39,082 nt of DNA from an uncultured Bacillota bacterium (lineage in GTDB: Bacteria; Bacillota; Clostridia; Christensenellales; Borkfalkiaceae): the NCBI GenBank assembly GCA_949297575.1, contig CASFTB010000011.1:1-39082 (forward strand), given 5' to 3'. The notes under the pieces are model-generated. The model saw nothing but the letters and a program-made list of their open reading frames with translations, did no database searches and was not told the origin of the DNA. Numbering within the stretch: the first letter of the stretch is position 1; each line of letters opens with the position of its first letter. Of the stretch, positions 1 to 9,303 are shown one piece after another. Made by a program: the position numbers and the translations under genes.

Positions 1-81
1 AGTCGTTTTGCCGTGGTCGACGTGGCCGATCGTGCCTACGTTGACGTGGGGTTTGCTTCTGTCGAATTTAGCCTTAGCCAT
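1..81 (-). CDS. tuf: Elongation factor Tu, N-terminal fragment (cut by window edge)
   Basis: Only the first 27 codons are inside the window. They translate to the invariant EF-Tu start, including the G1 region [11 protein letters not shown]-Tu is the GTPase that delivers aminoacyl-tRNA to the ribosome in the cytoplasm. The ATG at 79-81 is preceded by GGAGGAACGAAA, an ideal ribosome binding site. The gene follows fusA on the same strand after a gap of about 195 bases that holds its own consensus promoter, so it can be made independently of the rest of the str operon. The rest of the gene lies left of base 1. Confidence 0.97.
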   Translation of the reverse strand, partial: MAKAKFDRSKPHVNVGTIGHVDHGKTT

Positions 82-194
82 TTTCGTTCCTCCAAAAAAA
101 ATTCTATTTTTTAATGATAACTTGTGCGCCGAAATGGTCGGCTCTTGCAGCTATCTATCATTAACAGGAATAGCGGCTTTTACAAGCAACTATA

Positions 195-223
195 ATTATA
201 CCGTAAATCGCAAAGAATATCAA
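195..223 (-). promoter_or_regulatory. Sigma-A promoter of tuf
   Basis: On the minus strand TTGATA (218-223) and TATAAT (195-200) are separated by 17 bases. The leader to the tuf ATG is about 105 bases and A+T-rich. It lies downstream of fusA, giving tuf a private promoter inside the str operon. I see no clear GC-rich terminator between fusA and this promoter. Confidence 0.85.
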
Positions 224-275
224 TCTTTTTGCGACTTTTTTTGAAAAAATTTTCGTTCGGGCGGGCAAAAGGCGC

Positions 276-2360
<2,085 letters not shown>

Positions 2361-2375
2361 AGTGTTCTCCTTAGA

Positions 2376-2846
2376 TTAAAATCTGAAATGCGCGAACGCC
2401 TTGTTCGCCTCGGCCATGCGGTGGGTATCTTCCTTCTTCTTGACCGAGCCGCCCGTGTTGTTGAAGGCGTCCATGAGCTCCGCCGCGAGCTTTTTGCTCA
2501 TCTCGCGCTCGCTGCGCTTGCGCGTATTGATGACGATCCAGCGGATGGCGAGCGTCTGACGGCGCTCCGGACGGATCTCGATCGGGACCTGGTAGTTCGC
2601 ACCGCCGACGCGGCGCGCCTTGACCTCGAGCACGGGCATGACGTTTGCCATTGCCTGGTTGAAGATCTCGATGGCGTCTTTGCCGAGCTTCTCCTGCATC
2701 ATGGCGAATGCGTCGTAGACGATCTTCTGCGCCGTCGCCTTGTTGCCGTCGAGCATGATCTGATTGATGAGTTTGGTAACGACCTTGCTCCCGTATACGG
2801 GATCGGGCAAGACGTCTCTCTTCGGAACACTGCCTCTCCTGGGCAT
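2376..2846 (-). CDS. rpsG: Ribosomal protein S7
   Basis: 156 residues, standard length. S7 nucleates assembly of the 30S head by binding 16S rRNA and contacts E-site tRNA. The protein opens with the family-typical MPRRG, followed by a basic segment and [12 protein letters not shown], and carries a typical internal IRWIV motif and a C-terminal [14 protein letters not shown]. Ribosome binding site TTAAGGAGGAC lies just upstream of the ATG. It is second in the str operon, separated from rpsL by an unusually long 278-base gap with several hairpins and from fusA by only 15 bases. Confidence 0.98.
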   Translation of the reverse strand: MPRRGSVPKRDVLPDPVYGSKVVTKLINQIMLDGNKATAQKIVYDAFAMMQEKLGKDAIEIFNQAMANVMPVLEVKARRVGGANYQVPIEIRPERRQTLAIRWIVINTRKRSEREMSKKLAAELMDAFNNTGGSVKKKEDTHRMAEANKAFAHFRF

Positions 2847-3124
2847 GATGTTTGTCCTCCTTAAATTGAAATTCTGTGCGCGGGCACGGGAGGCTCCCGT
2901 CCGCGCGCCTCCCCTGCCGCGGGGAGGCCTTTGTTCGTAAGGGTAAATACCCTTAGTACAGCTATCGCTTGCTTTCCCTGTATATTAAATAAAGAAAAGT
3001 AGCGAACCTTCTGCCTTGCGGCATACTGCCTACTTTATATCGGGTATCCGTTCAAGATAAATTTCCGACAAGTAGGATGTTCTCCGCCCCCGAAGGGCGG
3101 CCTTTGCGAAAACAGTACCCCTGC
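2847..3124 (-). promoter_or_regulatory. Long structured rpsL-rpsG intercistronic region
   Basis: 278 bases without a gene between two ribosomal protein genes that are usually close together. It contains four clear inverted repeats: 3084-3100 (CCGCCC stem, UUCG-type loop), 2938-2955 (8-bp stem, 2-base spacer), 2907-2928 (8-bp GCCTCCCC stem) and 2886-2900 (6-bp stem). In E. coli the rpsL-rpsG gap is where S7 represses the str operon. A similar translational control site is an inference here; internal processing or partial termination are alternatives. No run of U follows any of the stems. Confidence 0.5.
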
Positions 3125-3496
3125 TTACTTAGGGCGCTTTGCGCCGTACTTGGAACGGGCCTGCTTTCTCTTTGCGACGCCTGCGGTATCGAGCGCGCCG
3201 CGGATGATGTGGTAACGAACGCCGGGGAGATCGCGCACGCGGCCGCCGCGGATCAGAACGGAGCTGTGCTCGTTCAGGTTGTGACCCTCGCCGGGAATGT
3301 ACACGGTACCTTCCTGCTTGTTCGTCAGGCGGACCCTCGCGATCTTGCGGAGCGCGGAGTTCGGCTTTTTGGGAGACGTGGTGGAAACGGAGAGGCATAC
3401 ACCCCTCTTCTGAGGGCAGGCACCCATGATAGGCGTCTTGCTCTTTTCCGGACGACGTTCCCTGCCGTGCTTGATGAGCTGGTTGATTGTAGGCAT
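3125..3496 (-). CDS. rpsL: Ribosomal protein S12
   Basis: 123 residues, a decoding-centre protein of the 30S subunit. The start was set at [11 protein letters not shown] (ATG 3494-3496), which has AAGGAGG 6 bases upstream; an in-frame ATG 51 bases earlier lacks a site and would add residues foreign to the family. The conserved [10 protein letters not shown] and [11 protein letters not shown] loops are intact. The lysines whose change usually gives streptomycin resistance are unchanged (KKPNS loop; the second loop reads GGRVRDLPG, with Arg where many species have Lys). First gene of the str operon, behind a consensus promoter and a leader of about 225 bases. Confidence 0.97.
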   Translation of the reverse strand: MPTINQLIKHGRERRPEKSKTPIMGACPQKRGVCLSVSTTSPKKPNSALRKIARVRLTNKQEGTVYIPGEGHNLNEHSSVLIRGGRVRDLPGVRYHIIRGALDTAGVAKRKQARSKYGAKRPK

Positions 3497-3727
3497 TTTG
3501 ACCTCCTTGTAAGAATGGAAATTTATCTTAAAATTGCCCTTACGCAATTTAAGAAAGCTCTTTTAGGGCACACACTCTGAAGAGAGCGCAAAATTCACCC
3601 TTTCCTTCCGCCGCCTGCGCGGCGCAATGTGCGCAGCCGCAAAAACGTGGCTTTGCTTGCGCAAAAATTTAGAATGCGGGCGTTTTTTTGGCGCGCAAAA
3701 AGAAATGCGCCCACAGTCGCAAGGATT

Positions 3728-3756
3728 ATTTTAGCATTTTGCGGGCGCTTTGTCAA
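3728..3756 (-). promoter_or_regulatory. Main str operon promoter
   Basis: Minus strand TTGACA (3751-3756), 17-base spacer, TAAAAT (3728-3733). Transcription should start near 3720 and give a leader of about 225 bases before rpsL. The leader (3497-3720) contains no convincing ORF. It is rich in GCGC-type short inverted repeats and A/T runs, so it may carry regulation, but I see no known leader motif. Confidence 0.88.
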
Positions 3757-3796
3757 ACATTTCGGCTATAAATATTGCAGAGCCGCCCCACAAATT

Positions 3797-3832
3797 CCGC
3801 CGCGCGGCGGCAGGAGGGGCGCAGGGGCGCCC
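3797..3832 (-). terminator. Possible weak terminator after the transglutaminase-like gene
   Basis: Two adjacent GC-rich hairpins follow the stop codon: GGGCGC/GCGCCC (3817-3832) and a 14-base perfect palindrome (3797-3810). The second is followed on the minus strand only by AATTTGTG rather than a real U run, so termination is uncertain. It sits just upstream of the str promoter. Confidence 0.35.
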
Positions 3833-3848
3833 GGTTTTGACGCGCCTC

Positions 3849-5549
3849 TCACCAGGGCACGGGGAAGCCCTCCCCGTCGAAGTGCCAATAGTTGCCGACG
3901 TCTGCGGGCTCTTCCTCGCTGTAATAATATTTGCGGGCGGAGATCAACTGCAGGTTCATGCCCAGATCGATCTCCCCGTCCAGCCATTCTTCTCTGCTGC
4001 CCGCGTAATAGACGGCCTGCAGGGCGTCGCAGCGGCCGAATGCCCCGGTCCCGACATTTTTCAGCGTGGAAGGGAAAACGATCCCTTCCAGCGCATCGCA
4101 GCCGGAGAAGGCCAGCGCCTCGACGGACGCGAGCCCCTCGGGCAGGACGACGCACGAGACGGACTCTACGCTCCCGAACACGTTCTGCGGTACGCGCTCC
4201 CCCGCGTTGAAGCGGACTTCCGTGACCTGCGGGAGCGCCCCTTCCCAGCCGAATACCGTGGAGAGCTTAAAATCTCTGCTCTCCCTGCCGATGTACACGT
4301 CGCACAGCGGCACCGTCAGCTTTTCCAGGGAGGCGCAGCCGCTCAGCGCGCCGCTCTCGATGCAGCGCAGCGTTTTCGGGAGCACGACCTCCCGCGCGGA
4401 GGCGCAGTCTGCGAACGCCTCGCCCCCGACGGCGGTGACGGGGAAGCCGCCCGCCTCTTCGGGGATCTCGATGCGCGCGGCGTCTGCCGCGGATTCGACC
4501 CTGTATTCCTCATAGCTGCCCCACAGCTTGTAACCGATGCCGCCCTCCGTCATCGTCCCGTAGGCTTCTTCCGCCGCCGCGGGGAGTTCACCCTGCCACG
4601 AAACGCCCTCCTCCCGCGTGGCGCAGGAGGGAGTATCGTAGGCGGGAGAGCTCAGGAACAGGAACCAGAAGTCGTCCTCCCCGCACAGGAAGTAGTCATC
4701 CACGGCATAGAGATTGTCGTCGTTGGTGGCGTCGATGATGTACCACGTCTCCCCCACGCGGGCGAAATTCCAGGCATGGGCGATCGCGCCGCTGGTGACG
4801 TACAGGCAGTCCAGCCCCGCCAGGTTGGAGAGATACAGCACCGCTTTGGCATACCCCTCGCAGATGGAGTTCGTCTGCGGATCTCCGTCCAGCACGCCGA
4901 CGATGTTTTTCGCGTGCGTCTCCCCGCTCGGCACGCCCTCCGCTTCCCACTCGTAGTCCGTGCGCTCGAGCACGAAATCGTGCACGGCCTTCAGCGCGGA
5001 CGCCTCCGTGCCCGCCGCGGCGATGCGCTCCGCCGCCTGCGCCGCGCCAGCGTCCACCGCGTCCTGCGCCGCCCGCACAGCCGCCGCGTCCGCATATTCG
5101 TCCGCGATGACGGGCGCGAACCAGCGCCCGCTGTACAGCGCCTCCATGCTGACGAAAAAGAAGAAGGACGGGCAGTCTCTGACGAGGGCGGAGAAGGCGG
5201 CCGCCGCCTCGCCGTCCGTCACGCCGTAGTCCTTATAGCGGAACCTGCCGAGGATGTACACCGTCTCCCCGCTCCCTTCCGTCTTTTCCGCGGTACCCTC
5301 CCCCGCCGCATAGGCGGAGGCAGCGCGGTGGATGTTTGCATACAGCACCTGCTGTTCGGCGGAGAGGCAGGCGTAATAATAATCGCCGTCCCCCGCGCGC
5401 ACTTCCGGCTCGTACCCCTGTTCGGGGGAGACGGAGGGCAGGCGCGCGTCCCGGATATACGAAGAGATGGCGGCGGTGCCGAAAAAGGCGCCGACGCCCA
5501 GCGCCAGAAGAGCCGCGACGACCGCGGCGATCAAAAAGAATTTTTTCAT
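3849..5549 (-). CDS. Membrane-anchored transglutaminase-like / BspA-type leucine-rich-repeat protein
   Basis: 566 residues from ATG 5547-5549 (GAGG ribosome site 8 bases upstream); an in-frame ATG 93 bases earlier encodes a charged segment that would bury the signal anchor. Residues about 3-25 form one N-terminal membrane helix, so the rest is probably outside the cell. Around residues 195-280 there is a transglutaminase-like core with a plausible Cys-His-Asp triad: Cys230 in SICEGYA, His258 in AHAWNF, Asp273 in IIDATNDD. From about 355 to 540 come BspA-type (LRR_5) repeats of the form A-F-x-x-C-x-x-L-x-x-(V/I)-x-(L/F)-P. Such proteins are usually surface proteases or cross-linkers with a binding surface; the substrate is unknown. 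It is transcribed alone, between the Ca2+ ATPase and the str operon. Confidence 0.85.
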   Translation of the reverse strand: MKKFFLIAAVVAALLALGVGAFFGTAAISSYIRDARLPSVSPEQGYEPEVRAGDGDYYYACLSAEQQVLYANIHRAASAYAAGEGTAEKTEGSGETVYILGRFRYKDYGVTDGEAAAAFSALVRDCPSFFFFVSMEALYSGRWFAPVIADEYADAAAVRAAQDAVDAGAAQAAERIAAAGTEASALKAVHDFVLERTDYEWEAEGVPSGETHAKNIVGVLDGDPQTNSICEGYAKAVLYLSNLAGLDCLYVTSGAIAHAWNFARVGETWYIIDATNDDNLYAVDDYFLCGEDDFWFLFLSSPAYDTPSCATREEGVSWQGELPAAAEEAYGTMTEGGIGYKLWGSYEEYRVESAADAARIEIPEEAGGFPVTAVGGEAFADCASAREVVLPKTLRCIESGALSGCASLEKLTVPLCDVYIGRESRDFKLSTVFGWEGALPQVTEVRFNAGERVPQNVFGSVESVSCVVLPEGLASVEALAFSGCDALEGIVFPSTLKNVGTGAFGRCDALQAVYYAGSREEWLDGEIDLGMNLQLISARKYYYSEEEPADVGNYWHFDGEGFPVPW

Positions 5550-5654
5550 CCGTGACCTCACAATTTTCGGGCGGGCCCGCGCGCCGGCCGCGGCGCGCGG
5601 GCTCCGGTACATAGTATAACACCGCCGCGCGGGCGATGTCAACCGCCGGAGACG

Positions 5655-5689
5655 AAAAGAGGGGCGGCCTCCGTACGGAGCCGCCCCTC
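5655..5689 (-). terminator. Rho-independent terminator after the P-type ATPase
   Basis: A 10-bp GAGGGGCGGC stem with an inner TCCGTACGGA palindrome, followed on the minus strand by TTTTCGTCT. It lies 14 bases after the ATPase stop codon. Confidence 0.9.
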
Positions 5690-5702
5690 GCGCCGGCGCG
5701 CA

Positions 5703-8411
5703 TCAGTCTGCCGGCCTGTTTTTCGCATACATGCGGATAAAGATCTTGGAGATCTCCACCGCGACCAGCGGGAAGAGGGAGAGCGCGATGCTGACCAGCC
5801 ATTCCTGCCCGGTGAGGTTGGTGAGGTTGAAGAATCCCTGCAGGGGCGGGACGAACACCACGAGCGCCACGATCGCCGCCGAAGCGAGCAGCGCGACGGT
5901 GAGGAACTTGTTGTGCCCCTGCCCGCGCTTGAACACGGAATCGGTGTTGGAGCGCTGGTTGAGCGCGTGCGAGAGCTGCGAGACGGAGAGCACGATGAAG
6001 GTCATCGTCATCGCCTGCACGTGATCGTGCGCGAAGCAGTACTGACCGATCAGGTACGCCGCCCACGCCGCGGCGGAGATGAACAGCCCGTGCAGCGCGA
6101 TGCGGTAGATCATGCCCTTTTCGAACAGCGTACCGCTCTTGACCGGCTTATGCTTCATGATGTTGGGGCTGGCGGGGTCGACGCCGAGCGCGACCGCCGG
6201 CAGCGAGTCGGTGGCGAGGTTGATGAGCAGGATGTGCACCGCCTCGATGGGCATTTCGGGCAGCCCGATGCACACCGCGATAAACAGGATGAGGATCTCC
6301 GCGATGTTGCCCGCCACGAGGAACTGGATGACCTTCTGGATATTGCGGTAGACGCGGCGCCCCTCGCGGATGGCGTATTCGATGGTGGTGAAATTGTCGT
6401 CCAAAAGGATGACGTCCGCCGCATCCTTGGCGACGTCGGTGCCCGTGATGCCCATGGCGACGCCGATGTCCGCCTCTTTGAGGGCGGGCGAATCGTTGAC
6501 GCCGTCGCCCGTCATGGCGGCGACTTCGCCGCAGCGCTTGAGCGACTGGATGATGCGCAGCTTATCCGAAGGAGAGACGCGCGCGAACACGACGCAGCTT
6601 TTGAGCGCTTCGTCCAGCTGCGCGTCCGTCATCTCGTCCAGCTCGGCGCCGGAGATACAGGTGTTGCCCTCGCGGAAGATGTGCAGCTGCTTTGCGATGG
6701 CCATGGCGGTGACTTTGTGGTCGCCCGTGATCATGACTACGCGGATACCCGCCGTGTGGCAGGTCTCCACTGCCTTGATGACCTCCTTGCGGGGCGGGTC
6801 GATCATGCCGACGACGCCGACGAAGGTCATGCCCTCTTCGAGGTCTGCACTCTCCTCTTCGGGCACCTCGCCCCATTCGCGCACGGCGAAGCCGAGCACG
6901 CGCAGCGCCTCCGCGCTCATGCCGTTGCAGACTTTGAGGATCTGCTCGCGGTCCTCCTCCGTCATGGCGCGCACGCCGTCCTTCGTGCGGTACTTCGTGC
7001 ACAGGGGGAGCATCTCGTCCACCGCGCCCTTCGTATAGGCGATGAGCCCGCGCTCCGTCTTATTGAGCACGGTCATGCGCTTGCGGTCTGAGTCGAAGGG
7101 CTGCTCGAACATGCGGGGATTGGCGTCCTCGAAGTCCTCGGCGTCGATGCCGAACTTTTCCGCAAAGAGCAGGAGCGCGCCCTCGGTGGGGTCGCCCAGC
7201 ACGTTGCCGGGGTTGTCGGGGTCCATTTTGGCGTTGACGCACAGCGCGCAGCCCTCCACGAGGTCGCGGTACGCCTCCTTCCCGTATTTGTTTTGCAGCT
7301 CCGCAGCGGGCGTCGCCGCCCCTGTAAGGAAATCGTCCCCCACCGCGACGTGCGTCACCGTCATCTTGTTGAGGGTGAGCGTGCCCGTCTTGTCGCAGCA
7401 GACGACGGTGGCGCTGCCCAGCGTTTCGACCGCGGGCAGGCTCTTGACGAGGGCGTTCTTCTTCGCCATGCGCTGCACGCCCAGCGCCATGATGATGGTG
7501 CTCGTGGCGGGCAGCCCCTCGGGGATGATGGAGATGGCGAGGGAAATGGCGATGAACACGTAGTTCACCCACGCCTCCCAGCCGTCACGGATGAGCCCGA
7601 TGCCGAAGATGAGCACGCAGACGATGAGGCCGACCAGGCTGAGCGTCTTGCCCACAGAGTTGAGCTTGCGCTTCATGGGGGTATCCGTCTCGTCCTGCTC
7701 ATCCAGAAGGTCGGCGATCTTGCCCACTTCCGTATTCATGCCCGTGCCGACGACGTAACCCGTCGCGTTGCCGTACATGACGATGGAAGAACTGTACGCC
7801 ATGTTGACGCGGTCTCCGAGGGGCGCGTCCTCCGCGAGCACGGAGGGGCCGTCCTTTTCGGAGGGGACGCTCTCGCCCGTCAGCGCCGCTTCCTGCACCT
7901 TCATGTTGGAATCCTGGATGATGCGGATGTCGGCGGGGACGATGCACCCGTCCTCGAGATACACGACGTCTCCGGGGACGAGCTGCGCGGCGGGAACGAC
8001 GCTCTCTTCCCCCTCGCGCAGGACGCGCGCAGTGGGCGCCGTCATGTTTTTGAGCGATTCGAGGGCGTTCGCCGCCTTCTTCTCCTGCACGACGCCGACG
8101 GTCGCGTTGAGCGCGACGACGACGAGGATGACGATGCACTCCGCGAGGCCCTCGCCGTCCTCGAAGAAGGACATGACGAAGGAGAAGATCGCCGCGGCGA
8201 TGAGGATGAGCACCATCACGTCGGTGAGCTGTTCCCAGATCATCCGCCAGACCGTTTTGGGCTTTTTCTGACGAAGGTTATTGGGCCCGTACTGTTCGAG
8301 GCGCTTTGCCGCCTCCGCGTCGGAGAGCCCCTCTTCGCTCGTATCGAGCAGGCGGGCGGCCTCTTCGGCGGACATTGCGTGCCATGGTTTGTGATGCTGT
8401 TCTGTGTCCAT
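5703..8411 (-). CDS. Calcium-translocating P-type ATPase (P2A type)
   Basis: 902 residues, normal for the SERCA/PMR1-like bacterial pumps (for example YloB or LMCA1). These export Ca2+ at the cost of ATP through the cell membrane. Seen in order: N-terminal cation-ATPase region, TM1-2 (about 60-100), actuator motif TGES (about 175), TM4 with PEGLPA, the phosphorylation site CDKTGTLT (Asp340), the hinge GDGVNDSPAL, TM5 with NIAE and TM6 with NLATDSLP. The TM4 Glu and the Asn/Thr/Asp of TM6 match Ca2+-binding residues of SERCA. The start ATG is 20 bases from AGGAGGGG; a small hairpin GGGTA-GTT-TACCC between them could bring the two together. Expression seems controlled by a long leader (see the 8457-8484 and 8581-8609 entries). 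Confidence 0.93.
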   Translation of the reverse strand: MDTEQHHKPWHAMSAEEAARLLDTSEEGLSDAEAAKRLEQYGPNNLRQKKPKTVWRMIWEQLTDVMVLILIAAAIFSFVMSFFEDGEGLAECIVILVVVALNATVGVVQEKKAANALESLKNMTAPTARVLREGEESVVPAAQLVPGDVVYLEDGCIVPADIRIIQDSNMKVQEAALTGESVPSEKDGPSVLAEDAPLGDRVNMAYSSSIVMYGNATGYVVGTGMNTEVGKIADLLDEQDETDTPMKRKLNSVGKTLSLVGLIVCVLIFGIGLIRDGWEAWVNYVFIAISLAISIIPEGLPATSTIIMALGVQRMAKKNALVKSLPAVETLGSATVVCCDKTGTLTLNKMTVTHVAVGDDFLTGAATPAAELQNKYGKEAYRDLVEGCALCVNAKMDPDNPGNVLGDPTEGALLLFAEKFGIDAEDFEDANPRMFEQPFDSDRKRMTVLNKTERGLIAYTKGAVDEMLPLCTKYRTKDGVRAMTEEDREQILKVCNGMSAEALRVLGFAVREWGEVPEEESADLEEGMTFVGVVGMIDPPRKEVIKAVETCHTAGIRVVMITGDHKVTAMAIAKQLHIFREGNTCISGAELDEMTDAQLDEALKSCVVFARVSPSDKLRIIQSLKRCGEVAAMTGDGVNDSPALKEADIGVAMGITGTDVAKDAADVILLDDNFTTIEYAIREGRRVYRNIQKVIQFLVAGNIAEILILFIAVCIGLPEMPIEAVHILLINLATDSLPAVALGVDPASPNIMKHKPVKSGTLFEKGMIYRIALHGLFISAAAWAAYLIGQYCFAHDHVQAMTMTFIVLSVSQLSHALNQRSNTDSVFKRGQGHNKFLTVALLASAAIVALVVFVPPLQGFFNLTNLTGQEWLVSIALSLFPLVAVEISKIFIRMYAKNRPAD

Positions 8412-8456
8412 ACTGTTTCGGGTAAACTACCCCTCCTGTTAAAAAAATTATAACGC

Positions 8457-8484
8457 AAAAAGGCATAGCCTATGCGGTTATGCC
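8457..8484 (-). terminator. Terminator hairpin inside the ATPase leader (candidate attenuator)
   Basis: On the minus strand GGCATAACC-GCATA-GGCTATGCC forms a 9-bp stem with one mismatch, followed by TTTTTGCG. It sits between the promoter at 8581-8609 and the ATPase start at 8411, so it would stop transcription before the gene unless bypassed. GTGCC further up the leader could compete for GGCAT. A TATAAT at 8447-8452 just after it lacks a good -35. Confidence 0.6.
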
Positions 8485-8580
8485 TGTCGCTTCGCTATTT
8501 CGTTGGGCACGGCGTTTCGTTACTACTGTGGCCGTCGTCCATTTTTCTTATCCCTCTGCAAAACAGATTTATCGCCTCTT

Positions 8581-8609
8581 ATTATACGATATATCCGTAT
8601 ACAAAGCAA
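8581..8609 (-). promoter_or_regulatory. Promoter of the ATPase leader
   Basis: Minus strand TTGCTT (8604-8609), 17 bases, TATAAT (8581-8586). Start near 8574 gives about 160 bases of leader. The leader can fold ACGGC (pairing with GCCGT) and then the terminator hairpin at 8457-8484. Confidence 0.6.
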
Positions 8610-8720
8610 CTGTTTTGTATGCCTTTTCAAAAAAATCGCCCTCGGGCTTTTTCTCTCCGCCTGAAACAAAGGCAGAGAGCATAATTTCTCGCGCGAGCAA
8701 AACCGCAATTTTAATTTCCT

Positions 8721-8752
8721 GCAAAAGCAAAAACCGCGCTTTTTGCTTTTGC
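8721..8752. repeat. Perfect 13-bp inverted repeat
   Basis: GCAAAAGCAAAAA, 6-base spacer CCGCGC, then the exact reverse complement. Both arms end in T or A runs, so it could act as a bidirectional terminator. It lies in the large gene-free stretch between the ABC exporter and the ATPase, left of repeat copy R1a. A second imperfect stem (CTCTCCGCC/GGCAGAGAG) lies at about 8655-8680. Confidence 0.7.
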
Positions 8753-8775
8753 ACACTGCGCCGCGCGGGCGGCGT

Positions 8776-8936
8776 ACCCGAAGGGGGTGAATGTCCGCGA
8801 TCCTTTTATATGTGTGCCCTTAAAAATCGCGGGCAAAAAGGGAAAAAACCGCCATCCCGCAAGGGCGGCGGTTTCCCCCTAAAATTCGCAGAAAATCGCA
8901 GCCGTCAGCACGGCGAGATTTTCGCGAGCATTTTTA
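8776..8936 (-). repeat. Structured repeat R1, copy a
   Basis: About 160 bases that align almost end to end with 13700-13859. Conserved features are a 10-bp helix (8792-8801 with 8826-8835), a loop with TTTTATA and GCCCTTAAA, a second helix AAACCGCC/GGCGGTTT (8846-8853 with 8867-8874) and a third (8895-8904 with 8911-8919). The second helix is followed by T6 on the minus strand and may terminate transcription. Strand is given by the gene before it and is not certain. No ORF in it is credible. Confidence 0.75.
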
Positions 8937-8979
8937 ATTTATCGCGCGTGCCAAAATGACACTTTTGGCTAAGCGCACC

Positions 8980-9303
8980 CAATTTGCCGCATACCTGCGG
9001 CTCATTCCGAAAGAGTGAATGCGGCACATTTTTTAATAGGTGAAGCCCACTTCCGGGGTTCCCGAAAATCGCAGGACGAAGCCCGAGATTTTTGGGAAGA
9101 GGAGGAGCGGAGCGCGCACGCGAGCGCTGCCCCTTTGGGGGCGGCGCGAGAGAGCAGCCGACCGCGACGACGAGCCGCAGAGAGAAAACGCGCTGTCCCC
9201 GAAGCCGTGCGAGGGCGGCGGGTTGTCTCTCAAAATCACGGAAAAAGTTTTGTCTCGTTCAAAACTTTTTTCGTGAACATGCCCGAAACAAAAGCTCCGA
9301 GCC
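8980..9303 (-). repeat. Structured repeat R2, copy a, downstream of the ABC exporter
   Basis: It begins within a few bases of the ABC gene stop codon. In sense orientation it runs: AGGGCTCG, TTTTGTTTCGGGC, a hairpin, a variable GC-rich middle, then CCTCCTCTTCCC leading into a 12-bp helix (9059-9070 with 9087-9098). The same order is seen after recR (15103-15384). Its far end (8980-9045) also resembles the start of R1 (ATTTGCCGCA, GGCTCA, GAG-TGAA). No protein-coding gene seen. Confidence 0.7.
9242..9270 (-). terminator. Bidirectional terminator-like hairpin after the ABC operon
   Basis: AAAAAGTTTTG (9242-9252) pairs perfectly with CAAAACTTTTT (9260-9270) over a 7-base loop; U runs follow on both strands. 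It lies about 35 bases after the stop codon of the second exporter gene and is part of repeat R2a. Confidence 0.7.

Noticed and set aside
8412..8609. yybP-ykoY manganese riboswitch upstream of the P-type ATPase
   Set aside because: This class often precedes such pumps, but I could not find its conserved junction sequences in the leader.
8480..8959. Plus-strand open frames in the 8.4-9.3 kb gap
   Set aside because: They run through hairpins of repeat R1, contain no known motif and lack ribosome sites, so they are read as non-coding.
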